Source: Aquarana catesbeiana (Eukaryota; Chordata; Amphibia; Anura; Ranidae). Taken from it: a DNA stretch of 64,000 nucleotides. The notes below the pieces were generated by a model, which was not told where the DNA came from, ran no database searches, and was given only the letters and a program-made list of their open reading frames with translations. Each line of letters begins with the position of its first letter. Position 1 is the first letter of the stretch. Below are positions 1-54,570 of the stretch, piece after piece. A program made the translations under genes and the position numbers. Location: contig NC_133325.1 in assembly GCF_042186555.1 (NCBI RefSeq), forward strand, positions 670,208,640 to 670,272,639, written 5' to 3'.

Positions 1-363
1 TAGTTCACTCATTCACAGCATGCCTTTACTGGGTAGTTTGTTCAGCCATCATGCCTCCCAACCAATCACAACCTGCCTCTAGAACTTACCCCTTCCCAAT
101 CACAGCCTGCCATATGAACATACCACCTCTTCAGTCGCAGACTGCAGCTTGCCTCAGGCTGAACGTCTAAGAACAGGTTGAACAGACTGTCTGCACACAG
201 TGTCCTATAACCCCACCCCATTATCAGGAAGAGATGCATGGTGACATGACAGAACATTTTAAACTTGTGAAAAAGGTCAGAAAGATCTTTTCTGAAACTA
301 AGCAAAAGCAATTATGGTGCCTGCACAGTTATAACTTGACAACATTGTATATATCCATAACTT
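1..363. other. Sequence with no recognised feature
   Basis: No exon, transposon domain or terminal repeat was recognised. This lies within or beyond the next HSD3B intron. Confidence 0.4.
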
Positions 364-1027
364 CCTAAACCACTTGCCAACCAGCCGCTGCAGTACAAGG
401 TGGCTCGCTGTGTGAATCGCCGTACTGGTACGTCGGTTCGTGCACGCGCGTCTGGGTGACTCGATGTCCGCCGGCCACCCATGATTGCGGTAGAGAGAGA
501 GAAAGAAAAGAAAAAGAAAGAGAAAGAAAAGAAAAAGAGAAGCTGTTCCTAGTGATCTGGAACAGTGATCTCTCTCTACTCCCAGTCAGTCCGTCCCCCC
601 GACCGTTAAAAAGCACCTCCCTAGGGAACACTTAACCCTTTGATCACCACTAGTGTTAACCCCTTCCCTGCCAGTGCCATTTATACAGTGATCAGTGCAT
701 TTTTATAGCACCGATTACTGTATTGTCACTGGTCACCAAAAAGTGTCACTTAGGGTCAGATTTGCCTGCCGGAATGTTGCTGTCCCACTAAAAATTGCAG
801 ATCACCACCATTACTAGTAAAAATAAATAAAAGTCCCTAAATCTTTCCTCTATTTTGTAGATGCTATAACTTTTGCGCAAACCAATAAATATATGCTTAT
901 TGCAATTTTTTTACCAAAATTATGTAGAATACATATTCGCCTAAACTGATGAATAGATTTGTTTTTTGGATGTGTATTTTAGCAGAAAGTAAAAAAATGT
1001 TTTCAAAATTGTCACTCTGTTTATAGC

Positions 1028-1065
<38 letters not shown>

Positions 1066-1652
1066 AAAAAACGCAGAAGTGATCAAATACCACCAAAAGA
1101 AAGCTCTATTTGTGGGGAAAAAAAGGCATAAATTTTGTTTGGATACAGCGTCGCACGACTGCACAATTGTCAGGTAAAATAAAGCAGTGCTGTATCGCAT
1201 AAAATGGCCTGTCATTAACCACTTCAGCCTCGGAAGATTTGGCTGCTGAATGACCGGGCCATTTTTGCGATTCGGCACTGACGCTTTGACAATTGCACAG
1301 TCGTGCGACGCTGCACCCAAACAAAATTGACGTCCTTTTTTTCCCCACAAATAGAGCTTTCTTTTTGGTGGTATTTGATCACCTCTGCGGTTATTTGTTG
1401 CGCTATAAACAAAAAAAGAGCAACAATTGAAAAACACACAATATTTTGTACTTTTTGCTATAATAAATATCCATTTTTTTTTTAAAAAAAAAAAGCTAAT
1501 TTTTTCTCAGGTTTAGGCCGATATGTATTCTTCTACATATTTTTGGTAAAAAAAAAATAACAAAAATAAAATTTAAATCTATTCCCTGTTTTGTAGACGC
1601 TATAACTTTTGCGTAAACCAATCAATATACGCTTATTGCGATATTTTGTTAA
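364..1652. mobile_element. piggyBac-type non-autonomous sequences, two fragments head to head
   Basis: Starts at 364 with ACCACTTGCCAACCAGCCG, the end sequence of frog piggyBac-type elements. A second such end, TTAACCACTTCAGCC, begins at 1215. The text around 845-1200 (GCTATAACTTTTGCGCAAACC, ACCAAAA..ATGTAGAAT, CACAAATAGAGCTTTC reversed) recurs inverted at 1219-1560, so the two fragments form a large imperfect palindrome with a poly-A tract at 1028-1064. The same block lies inside the piggyBac copy at 14577-18864. No coding potential was seen. Confidence 0.6.
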
Positions 1653-1663
1653 AGAGGACTTCC

Positions 1664-2332
1664 AGATTCTGCCTGCAGACCCCCACAACCACTGGGCAAG
1701 GGTTGTGGGGAAGAGGCCCTTGTCCCCATTAACATGGGGACAAGGTGTTTTGGGGGGACCCCAAAACACCCTCCCCAGGTTGAGGGCATGTGGCCTGGTA
1801 CAGTTCAGGTGGGGCCTACTCTCGTCCCCCCCTTTCCTGCAGCCTGCCAGGTTGCGTGCTTGGATAAGGGTCTGGTATGGATTTTGGGGGGGACCCCAAC
1901 ACCATTTTTTTTTTTTTTTTTTTTTTAAATTTTGGCATTGGGTTCCCCTAATATCCATACCAGACCCAAAGGGACTGGTAATAGACTGGGGGGGGGGGGG
2001 GACTCACACCTTTTCTTTCAATGATTTTTATTTTTATTGCTCGGATCCGGCAATACATTACAGTCGCGAGCAGTTTTAAATGACATTTCTTCCTTTACAA
2101 ATGTCATTTTGCTGCTCTCATTCATAAATAGCGCGCTGTGATTGGCCAAAGCATGCAGGTCAGGTGCAGGCTTTGGCCAATCAGCAGCAGTCAATGCATT
2201 GCGATCTCGCAGTGCATTGACGGTCTCGCCGTTCATTATTGGGCGTTCTGCGGTGCTCGAATTTCTCGCGAACTCCCCATAATGTTCTAAATTCGACAAA
2301 CAGGCGAGACTCAAACATCGGGCTCATCCCTA
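1664..2332 (-). mobile_element. hAT-type fold-back element, one arm
   Basis: Ends at 2332 with GGGCTCATCCCTA, the reverse of the TAGGGATGAGC terminus of the hAT copy at 49544. The subterminal block with the GGCCAAT motifs and the GCATTG..GCAGTGCATTG stretch matches 49650-49740 in inverted orientation. The inner part (GGGGACAAGG, ACCCCAAAACACC, CCATACCAGACC) matches the centre of the complete fold-back element at 42930-44641. The other end is lost. Confidence 0.6.
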
Positions 2333-2601
2333 CCAAAGAGCAATAAAACAGGCAAAATCATTATGATAATCACACAGATAAAATGATATGTATACTGCCG
2401 AGCTGTAAATGCAGCGGTGAGAAAAAACGGTCCAAGCACTAGCCTGGCATGGCCTATAGTATACAACTGTATGCCGTTAATGTTTCAGCCTAAAAAATTT
2501 CAGGAAATCTGACCTAATTTTGTGGTAATATGTGATGTCAATGAATAAAAATTAGTTCTTCCATATGATCTGTGACATGTCTATGCTATAATTTCTCTTA
2601 C

Positions 2602-45210
<42,609 letters not shown>

Positions 45211-45469
45211 AGTCGCAGAATAATGACTAATTAGAATCTGAAAAAGTAACAGAGATTTTTACTTAAAGTACATGTAAACCCTTACCTTGTAAAACAACCC
45301 ATTCAGTTTAAAATAGAAATAGAAGGCAAAACATGTGTATGAATATGACAAAAAAAAAAAAAAAAAAAAAAAAGGAAGAAGGGGGATATTTAAGTGATCA
45401 CCTAACCTCTGTTAGCTGAGGGTGGAGAAAAAGCAGTACACTGGTCTTCCCAGTAAATGGATATGCAGG

Positions 45470-45872
45470 GGGGCAGCTCAGCAAAAGTCTGATCTCCGGT
45501 GTCATGTGACTTGTTAGTGTTACAAGGTCTCAGGTGTGAATGGGGAGCAGGTGTGTTAAATTTGGTGTTATCGCCCTCACTCATACTGGTCACTGAAAGT
45601 TCAACGTGGCACCTAATGACAAAGAACTCTGAGGATCTGAAAAAAAATAATTGTTGCTCTACATAAAGATGGCCAAGGCTATACCGAAATTGAGCTGCAA
45701 CCCGGCGGCCAGGACCATACAGCGGTTTACCAGGACAGGTTCTACTCAGAACAAGCCTCGCCATGGTTGACCAAAGAAGTTGAGTGCACGTGCTCAGCAT
45801 CATATCCAGAGGTTGTCTTTGGGAAATAGACTGTTGCAAGCAGGGGTGTACTCACTTTTGTGAGATACTGTA
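45470..45872 (+). mobile_element. Internally deleted Tc1-type element
   Basis: The start of a Tc1 transposase gene (GAAAGTTCAACGTGGCACCT, GAACTCTGAGGATCTGAAAAA, TTGTTGCTCTACATAAAGAT, CCATACAGCGGTTTACCAGG, GCATCATATCCAGAGGTTGT) runs straight into the right terminus GGGGTGTACTCACTTTTGTG..AGATACTGTA. More than a kilobase of the usual element is missing, with the join near 45835. Stops are present. Confidence 0.75.
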
Positions 45873-47519
45873 TGTGTGTTTATTTAAAAAAAAAAAAATA
45901 CTATACTTCTCCAAGTGTAACCTGTAAGCTATTCTATATGTTCCCCAGTTGTGACATGGGGCTGGTTTACACTTTAATGTGTGTTGAAGCTGAAGTGTAA
46001 ATGAGCCCTTTCAGTGTATGTAGATCATTTTTTTTGTTTTAGATAGAGTATGGTGGACTTAGAACCCTGGTTAGGTTTCTGCTGCTATCTGAGTCTACAC
46101 TGGGGAGATTCACTCTATTGGTCCTGGTGACTTCTACCAGTACAGAAAGTGGCTCATAAATCCAAACTTTAAGTTGTCACTGAACCAGAGACTAGCTGTG
46201 AAGCATCACTCACCTTATGACGGAGTGGGCCTTGCAAATGGAAGACACATTTTGGAGGCCCAGAGGCACATGTTTAGTTATCCCTGGAAGGACCAAAAAT
46301 AGGGGGGGGGGGGGTGGAATTAGAGGACAAGTTGATGTATAGGCAATTTCATCCACAGACAATGGGTCTGTGACTGTCCTGTAGATCCAGGGTTAATGAT
46401 TATCAATATCAGTGATATTATAGAGGTAATGTGGCACCTACAGGACTGTATAGGGGTTACCTCAGTCAGTGTGTCACTCCCAGCCCAGAAAGGCACATAG
46501 ATGAGCACAGTGCAGATTTTCCTTTGTGTGTCCCCTGGATCCACAGGAGCCAATGTGCCAATAAACACCCCAGCATTAGTCACTGACTCACTGGGACGCT
46601 CTTGGTTATTTTGGACAGGCCTGGGAACCCTGTACCGGGAAGGAAGGATTTGGTGAGATACTTTCTGGAAAAATCAGCCTTATTCCATGTTCACTTAACC
46701 CCTTCAATCACTCCTTCCTTATCCTGTCACTGACAAATTAGACTTTCCAGTTCTGGGGAAATACTGATATACATCAACATCAGTGCTTTATGGAGCTAAT
46801 GACCCAGTCACTGAGTCAGCTGAATCACATTCAAAATTAATATGCAGTCATATGGTGGATAGTGAACTGTGGCAGTGGCATTTAGTCATGAGGTCCATCC
46901 CCTTATACAACATGTGTGTCCCCTGAGCTGTGTACCCCAAGGCTCAGACACCCTTCATGTAGTTCGTTACAAATCTTACTGGACGGAGACCACTCTTGGC
47001 CCATTAAACCCCAAGATTCCTGGGCACTGTTAACCTTCCTAAATCTACACTGTTCTGTAGCAGTCCAGGGCAGTCTTAATGAGTGGGCACCCCTAGGCAC
47101 TGCCCAGGAGCCCCAGCTGCATTGGGGGCCCCTGCACTTTCCCTGTCTCCTTGCAGATTTGTAAACATGTACAGCTTTCAAGCCGATCGGGTCAGCAGAA
47201 GCATCAGCGGTGCGGGGGAGGCTGCCTCTGCCTGTAATACTCCCCTTTCATTTAATCACAATAGACTGTCCCTCGAGGATCTTCAATAGATCCCAAGGCA
47301 GCCCGAGATGGTGGGTGGAGCTGGGGGTGTGGCTGCCTCCTCCAGTCCTCCCAAACACTTCACACAGGCTGAAGAGAGAATACAGCAGCCCTGGGAGTGT
47401 CCATATCCAGGAATACAGTGAGCACATGTCACTGCATACAGAACTAAGATGCCACTATTTCACCCTATACTACTAATACTGTCACTATAGCTCCCTATAC
47501 CATCCAAGCCTGTCACTAT
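45873..47519. other. Upstream region of the HSD3B-like gene, no exon recognised
   Basis: Contains dispersed-repeat text around 47080-47300 and a G run at 46302-46313. A non-coding first exon of the HSD3B-like gene could lie here or further right but cannot be picked out by eye. Confidence 0.35.
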
Positions 47520-47886
47520 TAGACATGTGCGCCGTCAATAAATTTGTTTCGTATTAGAATTCATATTTCGTGTCTGAAATTTCGTACGAAATACGAATTT
47601 GTTAGATTCGTTAACTTTTCCTAACAATTACGAATGTTTGTTATGATGAATTTATCATTATGAGGGGCTCCCACCATCCCTGTGCTGTGCGGACTTCCTG
47701 GGTTTTTAACTTAGGTTTGTTAACTTTTCGTAACAATTACGAATGTTTGTTAGGAATTTGGATCCGAAATTCGTAAACGAAATTTCGTACAAAATTTGGA
47801 AGCATAGCAATTCGTATTTAGGATCCTCCCGAATGTAAGGAAATTCGTACGAATTTGATTCGTACGAAACTAATCGCACATGTCTA
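47520..47886. mobile_element. MITE with TAGACATGTGCG ends
   Basis: Left TAGACATGTGCG, right CGCACATGTCTA, perfect inverted 12-mers. The interior is dense in TTCGTA/TACGAA motifs (TTCGTACGAAA and similar). No clear target duplication. Confidence 0.75.
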
Positions 47887-48869
47887 GACTCACTATACCT
47901 CCCTTTGCTATCCAATCCTGTCACTATACCTCACAAAACTACCAAAACTTGACACCATACATAACTACATCTGATACTGCACACTTCTGACTTCCTCTCT
48001 ACTGTGTCCTCCAACCCCCCCTGTACTGTGCCCTCCTGCCCTCACCCCCCATACTGTATACAGTCATACATAAATACAGCCCACTGGGAGTGGCATTTAT
48101 GACAGGGGGCAGTGTGTACAGGGAGCAGGATAGTTTCAAAAAGGAGTGGGAGCAGTGTGTACAGGGAAAAAAAAGTCAGTGTATATGGGGGGTGGGCAGT
48201 GTGTAGAGAGAGCAGGACAGTGTGTATAGGGGGTGAATTTAATTTAATTCCCTAGTTGTCTACACAGACTTGGTTGGCACTGTCACAACACAGACATCCT
48301 GAGTGAGTGTTCGTTATCACAAGTGCCAGGTATAGCTCTCTATCAGCCACAGTGACCCATGATATGGTTTATTTATGACACTTCTTTCTGGGCAGGGGGC
48401 TGTGTGGATGCAGAACTTTTCTCTCGAATTGGGCTTCGCCACTGATCCCTGTAGAGGTTGAGGAATGGCTGCTTTTAGAATGTTCTGGGTAAGGGCAGAA
48501 AGCATAGAGAGTGTTAACATACACAGTAGAACATGCACATGATAGCTACAGGCATCATTCAGATATCCCCTCACAAGCTCACGGACGTCATTTTACTATA
48601 GCCCGGTAGGAAAGTGGTTTTAAGGATGTAAAAGTTTTCCAGGAAGTGTGAACTGTCATGGATGTAGGACAAAGAGGTGACCAGGGGTTAGAGAAAGTGA
48701 TCCACATATAAAGATAGGCCACTTGTGACTTTCTGTAGCATCATGTGACCATCCAGGAAACATCAAGAGTGCATAACAGAGTGGAGGGGTCAGGAGTGTA
48801 TAGTGCACAAAGTTCAGGTCTCAGGAGTGTGCAACGCACAAAGGGCAGAGGTCAGAAGTACATAACAGA

Positions 48870-49044
48870 GGGAGATATACTAAAACTGGTGCGCACAGAA
48901 TCTGTTGCAACTGTGCATAGTGACCAATCAGTTGTGCATAGTGACCAGTTTCTAGGCTTTATTGAACAAGCTGAATTAAGAAGCTGATTGGTTACTATGC
49001 ACAGCTGCATCAGATTCTGTGTGCACCAGTTTTAGTAAATCTTA
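48870..49044. mobile_element. Hairpin MITE, relative of 2972-3131
   Basis: TACTAAAACTGGTGCGCACA at the left and TGTGCACCAGTTTTAGTAAA at the right are inverted. Inside are CAGAATCTG and GTGACCAATCAG with their complements. Confidence 0.75.
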
Positions 49045-49768
49045 TACAGAGGCTCCAGGGGTCTGGAGTGCATAACACAAATTTCAAGTCTCAGAAGAAG
49101 TGTGTAATACAGAGTTGAGGGGTCAAGAGTGGGCAATGCACAGCGCAGGGTCAGAAGGGTGTGACGAACAGAGTTTTGTCAGGTGTGTGTAATACAGAGT
49201 GCAGGAATCAGGACTGCGTGATGCACAGAGTGCATTGGGTCAGGAATATGTAACAGATAACAGGGGTCAGAAGTACATAATGCACAGGCTTATGTACAGT
49301 ATACGAATAAAAATTATCCCCATTTGCCACTACAAACATCCAAGCCCATATTCCCCACAGTACAGATCTCCCCAGACAGCCTCAATTCCCCACCCAGTAC
49401 AGAATTCCCCCTCACAACCTTAAACCCTCTTTAACATGGAACCCAGCAAAGACCCCCCAGTATGACCAACTCTTCCAACCCCTACTCAGTACAGACCTCC
49501 AGTACAGACAGCCCTTACAGTAAAGAACCCCCTCCAGTACAAATAGGGATGAGCTTGATGTTCAGGTCAAACATACACTCGACCATCGGGTGTTTGCCGA
49601 AGAGCAAACATTATGGGGTGTTCACGGCAAATTTGAGTGCCGCGGAACGCCCCCATAATTCACTGCAAGATCGCAGTGCATTGCTGTATGGTGATTGGCC
49701 AAAGCAAGCACCCGACCTGCATGCTGTGGCCAATCATGGCTCAGGGGGACCAGGTCCACACCCCACAT

Positions 49769-49776
49769 TATATAAG
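49769..49776 (+). promoter_or_regulatory. TATA box of the first hAT copy
   Basis: TATATAAG, about 250 bases upstream of the first transposase ATG near 50022. The second copy has TATAAAAG at the equivalent place. Confidence 0.5.
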
Positions 49777-50021
49777 GTTGCCTACACGGTGGCCCTGTGT
49801 AGTGTTGTTGGTGTGGACAAAGATAGACACACACATATATACATACACTCTGCATCCAGTGTAGCCTATATCTATAGTGCATTCCGTGGTGTACTGTCTC
49901 TAATACAGTGCAGGCGGTGTACACAGTATCTAATACAGTGTGTACAGTTTCTACTAAACTTCTGGTGGTGTACGCAGTATAAAAATAGTGTAGCGTGGTG
50001 TTGCAAAACAAAATATACATC

Positions 50022-52379
50022 ATGTCCGGAAAGCCAAGGAGAGGCAGATGCTCACAGGCCACTAAAAGAAGGCAGGCAGCCTCTGTGTCTTCAGTCAGTG
50101 CTGGTCGTGGACATGGTGCATCCTCTGCAGGTGGCCGTGGGGCTCACTTGTCTTTTTTCTGCTGCTGGCCGTGTTATTGAGCCAGAACATGCAGAAGAGT
50201 TGGTGGAGTGGATAACAAAGCTGTCCTTATCTGGGAACTCCAACCCCACTATACCTCCAGTCCTCAAAAACCTGCACTGAGAGGAATGAAGGTATCACAA
50301 TATGTATCCCAAGTACTTGCAGCCAATCTGCTAGCAGTACACCACCATCTGATTTTAGCAGGCAAATTTCCATACCCCAGTTGCTGAATCGTAAAAAGAA
50401 ATTCGGTCCCAGCCATCCACGTGCTTAGCGTCTGAATGCTAGCTTGGCCAAATTGCTAGCACTGCAACTGCTGCCTTTTCAGCTGGTAGACTCTGCCCCC
50501 TTTTGTAAATTTGTGAAATGTGCTGTACCTCAGTGGCAGGTTCCAAAACGCCATTTCTTTTCACGGAAGGCCATTCCGGCTCCCTACCGACATGTGGAAA
50601 GCAATGTTTTGGCCTCGGACAGCAGTAAGGTGCATATTACCACTTACTCATGGTCCAGCAGGCATGGGCAGGGACGTTACCTTTCATTCACGGTACACCG
50701 GGTAACTCTGCTGGCAGCTGGGAAGGATGCAGGACAGGGTTCAGTATTGTTGGAGCTCATTTCGCCACCATGCCTCCAAAATGGTAATGGCGATTCTGCC
50801 ACAGCTCTCTCCTCCACCCACTCTTCTTCCTCTATGGCCGCTTCTGCAGATTTGTCCTCTGGACCAGCGGTGCTCTGTAAGGGTTCAAGGGGCTACGCAA
50901 GCAGTCAGGCAAAAAGATGCCATGCGGTGCTTGAGTTGGTCTGCTTAGAGGACAGGAGCCACACTGGAACAGCCAGCTCTGCAGAGGCAGCCTCAGAGTT
51001 AGTGGACGCCACACCAGCTTCAGCCAGGAATGGTTGTATGCAACAATGGCACCAACCTTCTCCTGCCCTCCGACAGGGACACTTGACCCATGTTCCATGT
51101 TTGGCACACATTTCGAATGTGGCGGTGCAGTGGTTCTTGAGCAGGTACCCAGGCTTACAGGATCTCCTGAGGCAGGCCAGAAAATTCTGTGGTCATTTCC
51201 GCTGGTCATACACTGGCATTCAAAGGGAATGCAACCTACCCACCAACCGCCTCATTTCTGACATACATAGCAGGTGGAACTCAATGTTGGGAATGCTGCA
51301 GCAGCTGCACACGCAGCAGAGGGCCATCAATGAGTACCTGTGCGAGTATAGCACCAGGACAGGGTCAGGGGAGCTTGGCTTCTTTTCGCCACGCCAGTGG
51401 CTACTGATCAAGGATGCATGCACTGTCCTGTCACCATTTGAGGAGGCCACAAGGATGGTGAGCAGCGACAATGCATGCATCAGTGACACTGCCCCTCTAA
51501 TCTTCCTGTTGGAGCACATGGTTCGTGGAATAATGGACAGGGCACTTGAGGCAGAACAGCGGGAGGAAGAGGAAGACTTCCTTACCTCTAAAGGCCCCCT
51601 TTATCCAGATAGCATTCCTGTGGGTGTGCCAAATATGAGGGAGGAGGGACACTCAGCAGCAGTCTTCAAGGGATGGTTTTCAATCCCCAGAAACCCAAGG
51701 AGTTGTATGTGGCTGGGAGGAGGTTGTTACGGGTCATGTGATCCTTAGCGCCCCAGAATCGAATGCCTCTGCAAGCTTACACTGCATGGCCTCCCTGATT
51801 CTGCAAAGCCTGCGAAAAGGCCCTAGGATTCGTGGTAGCAAGGAGAGGGATTACTGGCTGGCAACCCTTCTTGATCCACATTACAATGAGAAGATTGCAG
51901 AACTCATCCTGCCTTTGCGGAGTGATCAGAGGATGAAACCTCTTCAGGAGGCCTTGAAGAAAGGTTTGTGCAATTCATTTCCAGACACTGGGAGGTTACA
52001 ATTCCCTGGTGCTGGACAAAGTGTTGCTGAGGCTTCGTTCAGTCAGAGGAAGAGCTGTGGAGAAGGTGGCCAGCTGAACAATGTCTTTAAACAATTTTTC
52101 AGTCCTCAGCACCAAGGTCTGATTGGTTCAAGCAACCATCGCCAGCATCTGCATTACATGGTGCAGGAATATCTAAGGGCAAGAGCAAACTTGGAGACCT
52201 TTCCAACAGAGCATCCACTGGGTTACTGGGTCTTGAGGATGGACCACTGGCCAGAACTTGCTCAATATTCAATTGAGCTACTAGCATGTCCTGCATCCAG
52301 CATTCTTTCTGAATGCACTTACGGTGCTGCTGGAGGGTTTGTAACATATCAGAGTGCGCCTGTCCACAGACTCCGTTGA
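50022..52379 (+). pseudogene. hAT transposase (ZBED-like), degraded
   Basis: N-terminal MSGKPRRGRCSQATKRRQA near 50022 and an HAEELVEWIT block near 50190. From 50444: LLPFQLVDSAPFCKFVKCAV, RKAIPAPYRHVESNV, then LTHVPCLAHISNVAVQWFL near 51070 and SRWNSMLGMLQQLHTQQRAI near 51270. Next is LSPFEEATRMVS near 51430, a Glu-rich linker, and YWLATLLDPHYNEKI near 51855. These are hAT transposase blocks; the C-H-x-x-N and RWNS motifs belong to the RNase-H-like/insertion domain. The longest open frame is 434 residues (50444-51748). Frames change near 50280, 50870 and 51740, so it is not functional. The usual C-terminal dimerisation block near the end is only partly recognisable (CPASSILSECTY). Confidence 0.85.
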
Positions 52380-52807
52380 TAGGCTCACATTCATAAAAAT
52401 GAATCACTCTTGGAACAGCAGCCATCAAGCACCTGATGCTGATGTAACCGATTGAATTATCTATGGATGTGGGATCCCTTGAAGGCTGCCTATTAGGGAT
52501 GGGCGAGCAGTTCGGCCCAAACATAAGTTCGGGCTGAACTTTGGTTGTTCGGCCCCCCGAACCGACCACAACACATTGCGGTGCTGAACACTGCATTGCA
52601 AGCCCTGATTGGCTGAAGCAGTGAAAGCTTCAGCCATTCAGGGCACAGAGCAGTGTCAGAGTCATGATTGGACACCATCATGACTTTATCCAATCATGGC
52701 TCATTCTTGCTCCACAGTATAAAAGTATTCTTTCAATGGCAACCATTTACAGTGTGATTTCGGCATGGATAGAGATAGAAAAGGGCGCTGTTCTGTGCTA
52801 TTAGTTA

Positions 52808-53227
52808 TGCCCTGTACACACGGTCGGATTTTCCGATGGAAAATGTGTGATAGGACCTTGTTGTTGGAAATTCTGACCGTGTGTAGGCTCCATCACACAT
52901 TTTCCATCGGATTTTCCGACACAAAAAGTTTGAGAGCAGGAGATAAAATTTTCCGACAACAAAATTCTGATCGTGTGTACACAAATCCGACGGACAAAGT
53001 GCCACGCATGCTCAGAATAAATAAAGAGATGAAAGCAATTGGCCACTGCCCCGTTTAAAGTCCCGACGTACGTGTTTTACGTCACTGCGTTTGGAACGAT
53101 CGGATTTTCCAACAACTTTGTGTGACCGTGTGTATGCAAGACAAGTTTGAGCCAACATCCGTCGGAAAAAATCCTAGGATTTCGTTGTCGGAATGTCCGA
53201 ACAAAGTCCGACTGTGTGTATGGGGCA
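52808..53227. mobile_element. Harbinger-like MITE nested in the second hAT copy
   Basis: Termini TGCCCTGTACACACGGTCGG and, reversed, TGCCCCATACACACAGTCGG. TTA is present on both sides (52805-52807, 53228-53230). Several internal TCGGATTTTCC motifs occur in both senses. Same family as 10196-10610. Confidence 0.85.
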
Positions 53228-53332
53228 TTAGTGTGTTATACTGTGCTATTTCGCTTCAATTGCCAGTGTAGAATATTAGTTTTGTGTCAGTCTAGGGATA
53301 ATAAGAGTAGTGGAGGACCATCATTCAACTTT

Positions 53333-53530
53333 GCATAGTGTGCAGCTAGAGTAGGGACAGCTCAGATAGTTTTAGTGTAGTGAGACCGTGTCATTCATAC
53401 ATACATTAGTGTAGCATAGGGACAGCTCATATAGTTTGTGTAGTGAGACAGTGTCAGTAATCTTGACATTAGTGTATAGCTAGAGTAGGGACAGTTCAGA
53501 TAGTGTCAGTGTAGTGACGATTGAACACCA
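53333..53530 (+). repeat. Diverged 65-bp tandem repeat, 3 copies
   Basis: Units share TAGAGTAGGGACAGCTCAGATAGT and GTGTAGTGAGAC.GTGTCA. Located in the untranslated leader of the second hAT copy. Confidence 0.75.
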
Positions 53531-54570
53531 TCTATTTGATTGTGTTACTGCCAGTTTAATGCTATATTAGTTCTGTGCGTCACTGTACATTTGGCGCATT
53601 ATATTGCAGTTTATTATAGTGTATTCGTGGAGTGCGCCTGTGTAGTACGAGTACTCAAAGTGCACCAAACACCTATTTACATTTATTAAAGTGCATCTAC
53701 GTACAGATTTCAACTTCTTTACATTTGCTTATAAGCACCGCTCCCTCCCAATGTCAGAGAACAAGGAGAGACAGACATTCCCTTGGCACTGTAAGGGGGC
53801 CAGCAACAAATGTGTCCACAGGCAAAGGTGGACGTGGTGGTCAGTCCTCAGGCAGGGCATCATTTCCTCTTTAGTGAGTATGCCCATGCTATCCAGCCAC
53901 AGCATGCAGAGGAGGTGGTGGACTGGCTTACTAAACCTTCCTCATCCTGTCACGCAAGTAGAGAGAAGTGTGCAGTCCCCTGCTTTTGCCAGAGTGGATA
54001 AACCTGCCTCCTTGTCCACATCTATTCCTGCCATAGCCCCAACATCAGCCATTGAGGAGACAGCTGAGTTATTTGACCACAGCGTCAGCCACTTGCTTCT
54101 TGAGGATGACAGACACACAGACACCAAGTGTTACTTTTCGTGATTTATTGTGTTTTGTATATTTGTAACCTTGACCTGGTGTGTCAGAGGGGTTGAAGAT
54201 CTTGATAAGGTCGAGGCGAAGAACAGAGGACCCATCATATTCAGCGGCTCTAACAGGGGTAGCACTACACAATTCATGTTCCCCTTGGCAGTGCTCAGCT
54301 ACCCAAGCCCCTTTGGCAAAACAGGCTTGAAAAAAGAAAAAAAAAAAAAAAAAAGGGGGGATTCATCTCCATAGACTTCAATAGGGCTTACATTTAGGGA
54401 TTTCAGTTTTTCTAATTGTTCAGAGATTTGCTTTAGTCGCTCATCTATACTAGATATAAATACATACCTTTACACAAACTATATACAGTAACATAAATAC
54501 ACATATACACTGCATATATGTATACAATATATAACATGGATCTATTTACACACAATATAGATAGATACAC

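Larger units (their letters stand above)
49544..52493 (+). mobile_element. hAT transposon, first copy (right terminus missing)
   Basis: Left terminus TAGGGATGAGC at 49544, subterminal inverted CCAAT-type motifs, a TATA box, and a transposase remnant to 52379. No matching GCTCATCCCTA right end precedes 52494, where a second copy begins head to tail, so the right terminus was lost or displaced. Confidence 0.75.
52494..54270 (+). mobile_element. hAT transposon, second copy, 5' part only
   Basis: Begins TAGGGATGGGCGAGC, with TATA box TATAAAAG at 52718-52725. Coding remnant at 53750-54145: MSENKERQTFPWHCKGASNK, and QPQHAEEVVDWLTKPSSSCH in another frame, matching the HAEELVEWITKLS block of the first copy. 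The rest of the transposase is missing. A Harbinger-like MITE splits its leader (52808-53227). Confidence 0.7.

Noticed and set aside
1..2601. Search for the next HSD3B exon (NVAW block)
   Set aside because: The stretch is almost entirely transposon-derived and no NVAW-like text with splice signals was found on the minus strand.
49462..50280. 272-residue open frame as a host gene
   Set aside because: It spans the hAT left terminus, TATA box and leader, and only its end matches the hAT protein block, so it is a chance fusion of frames.
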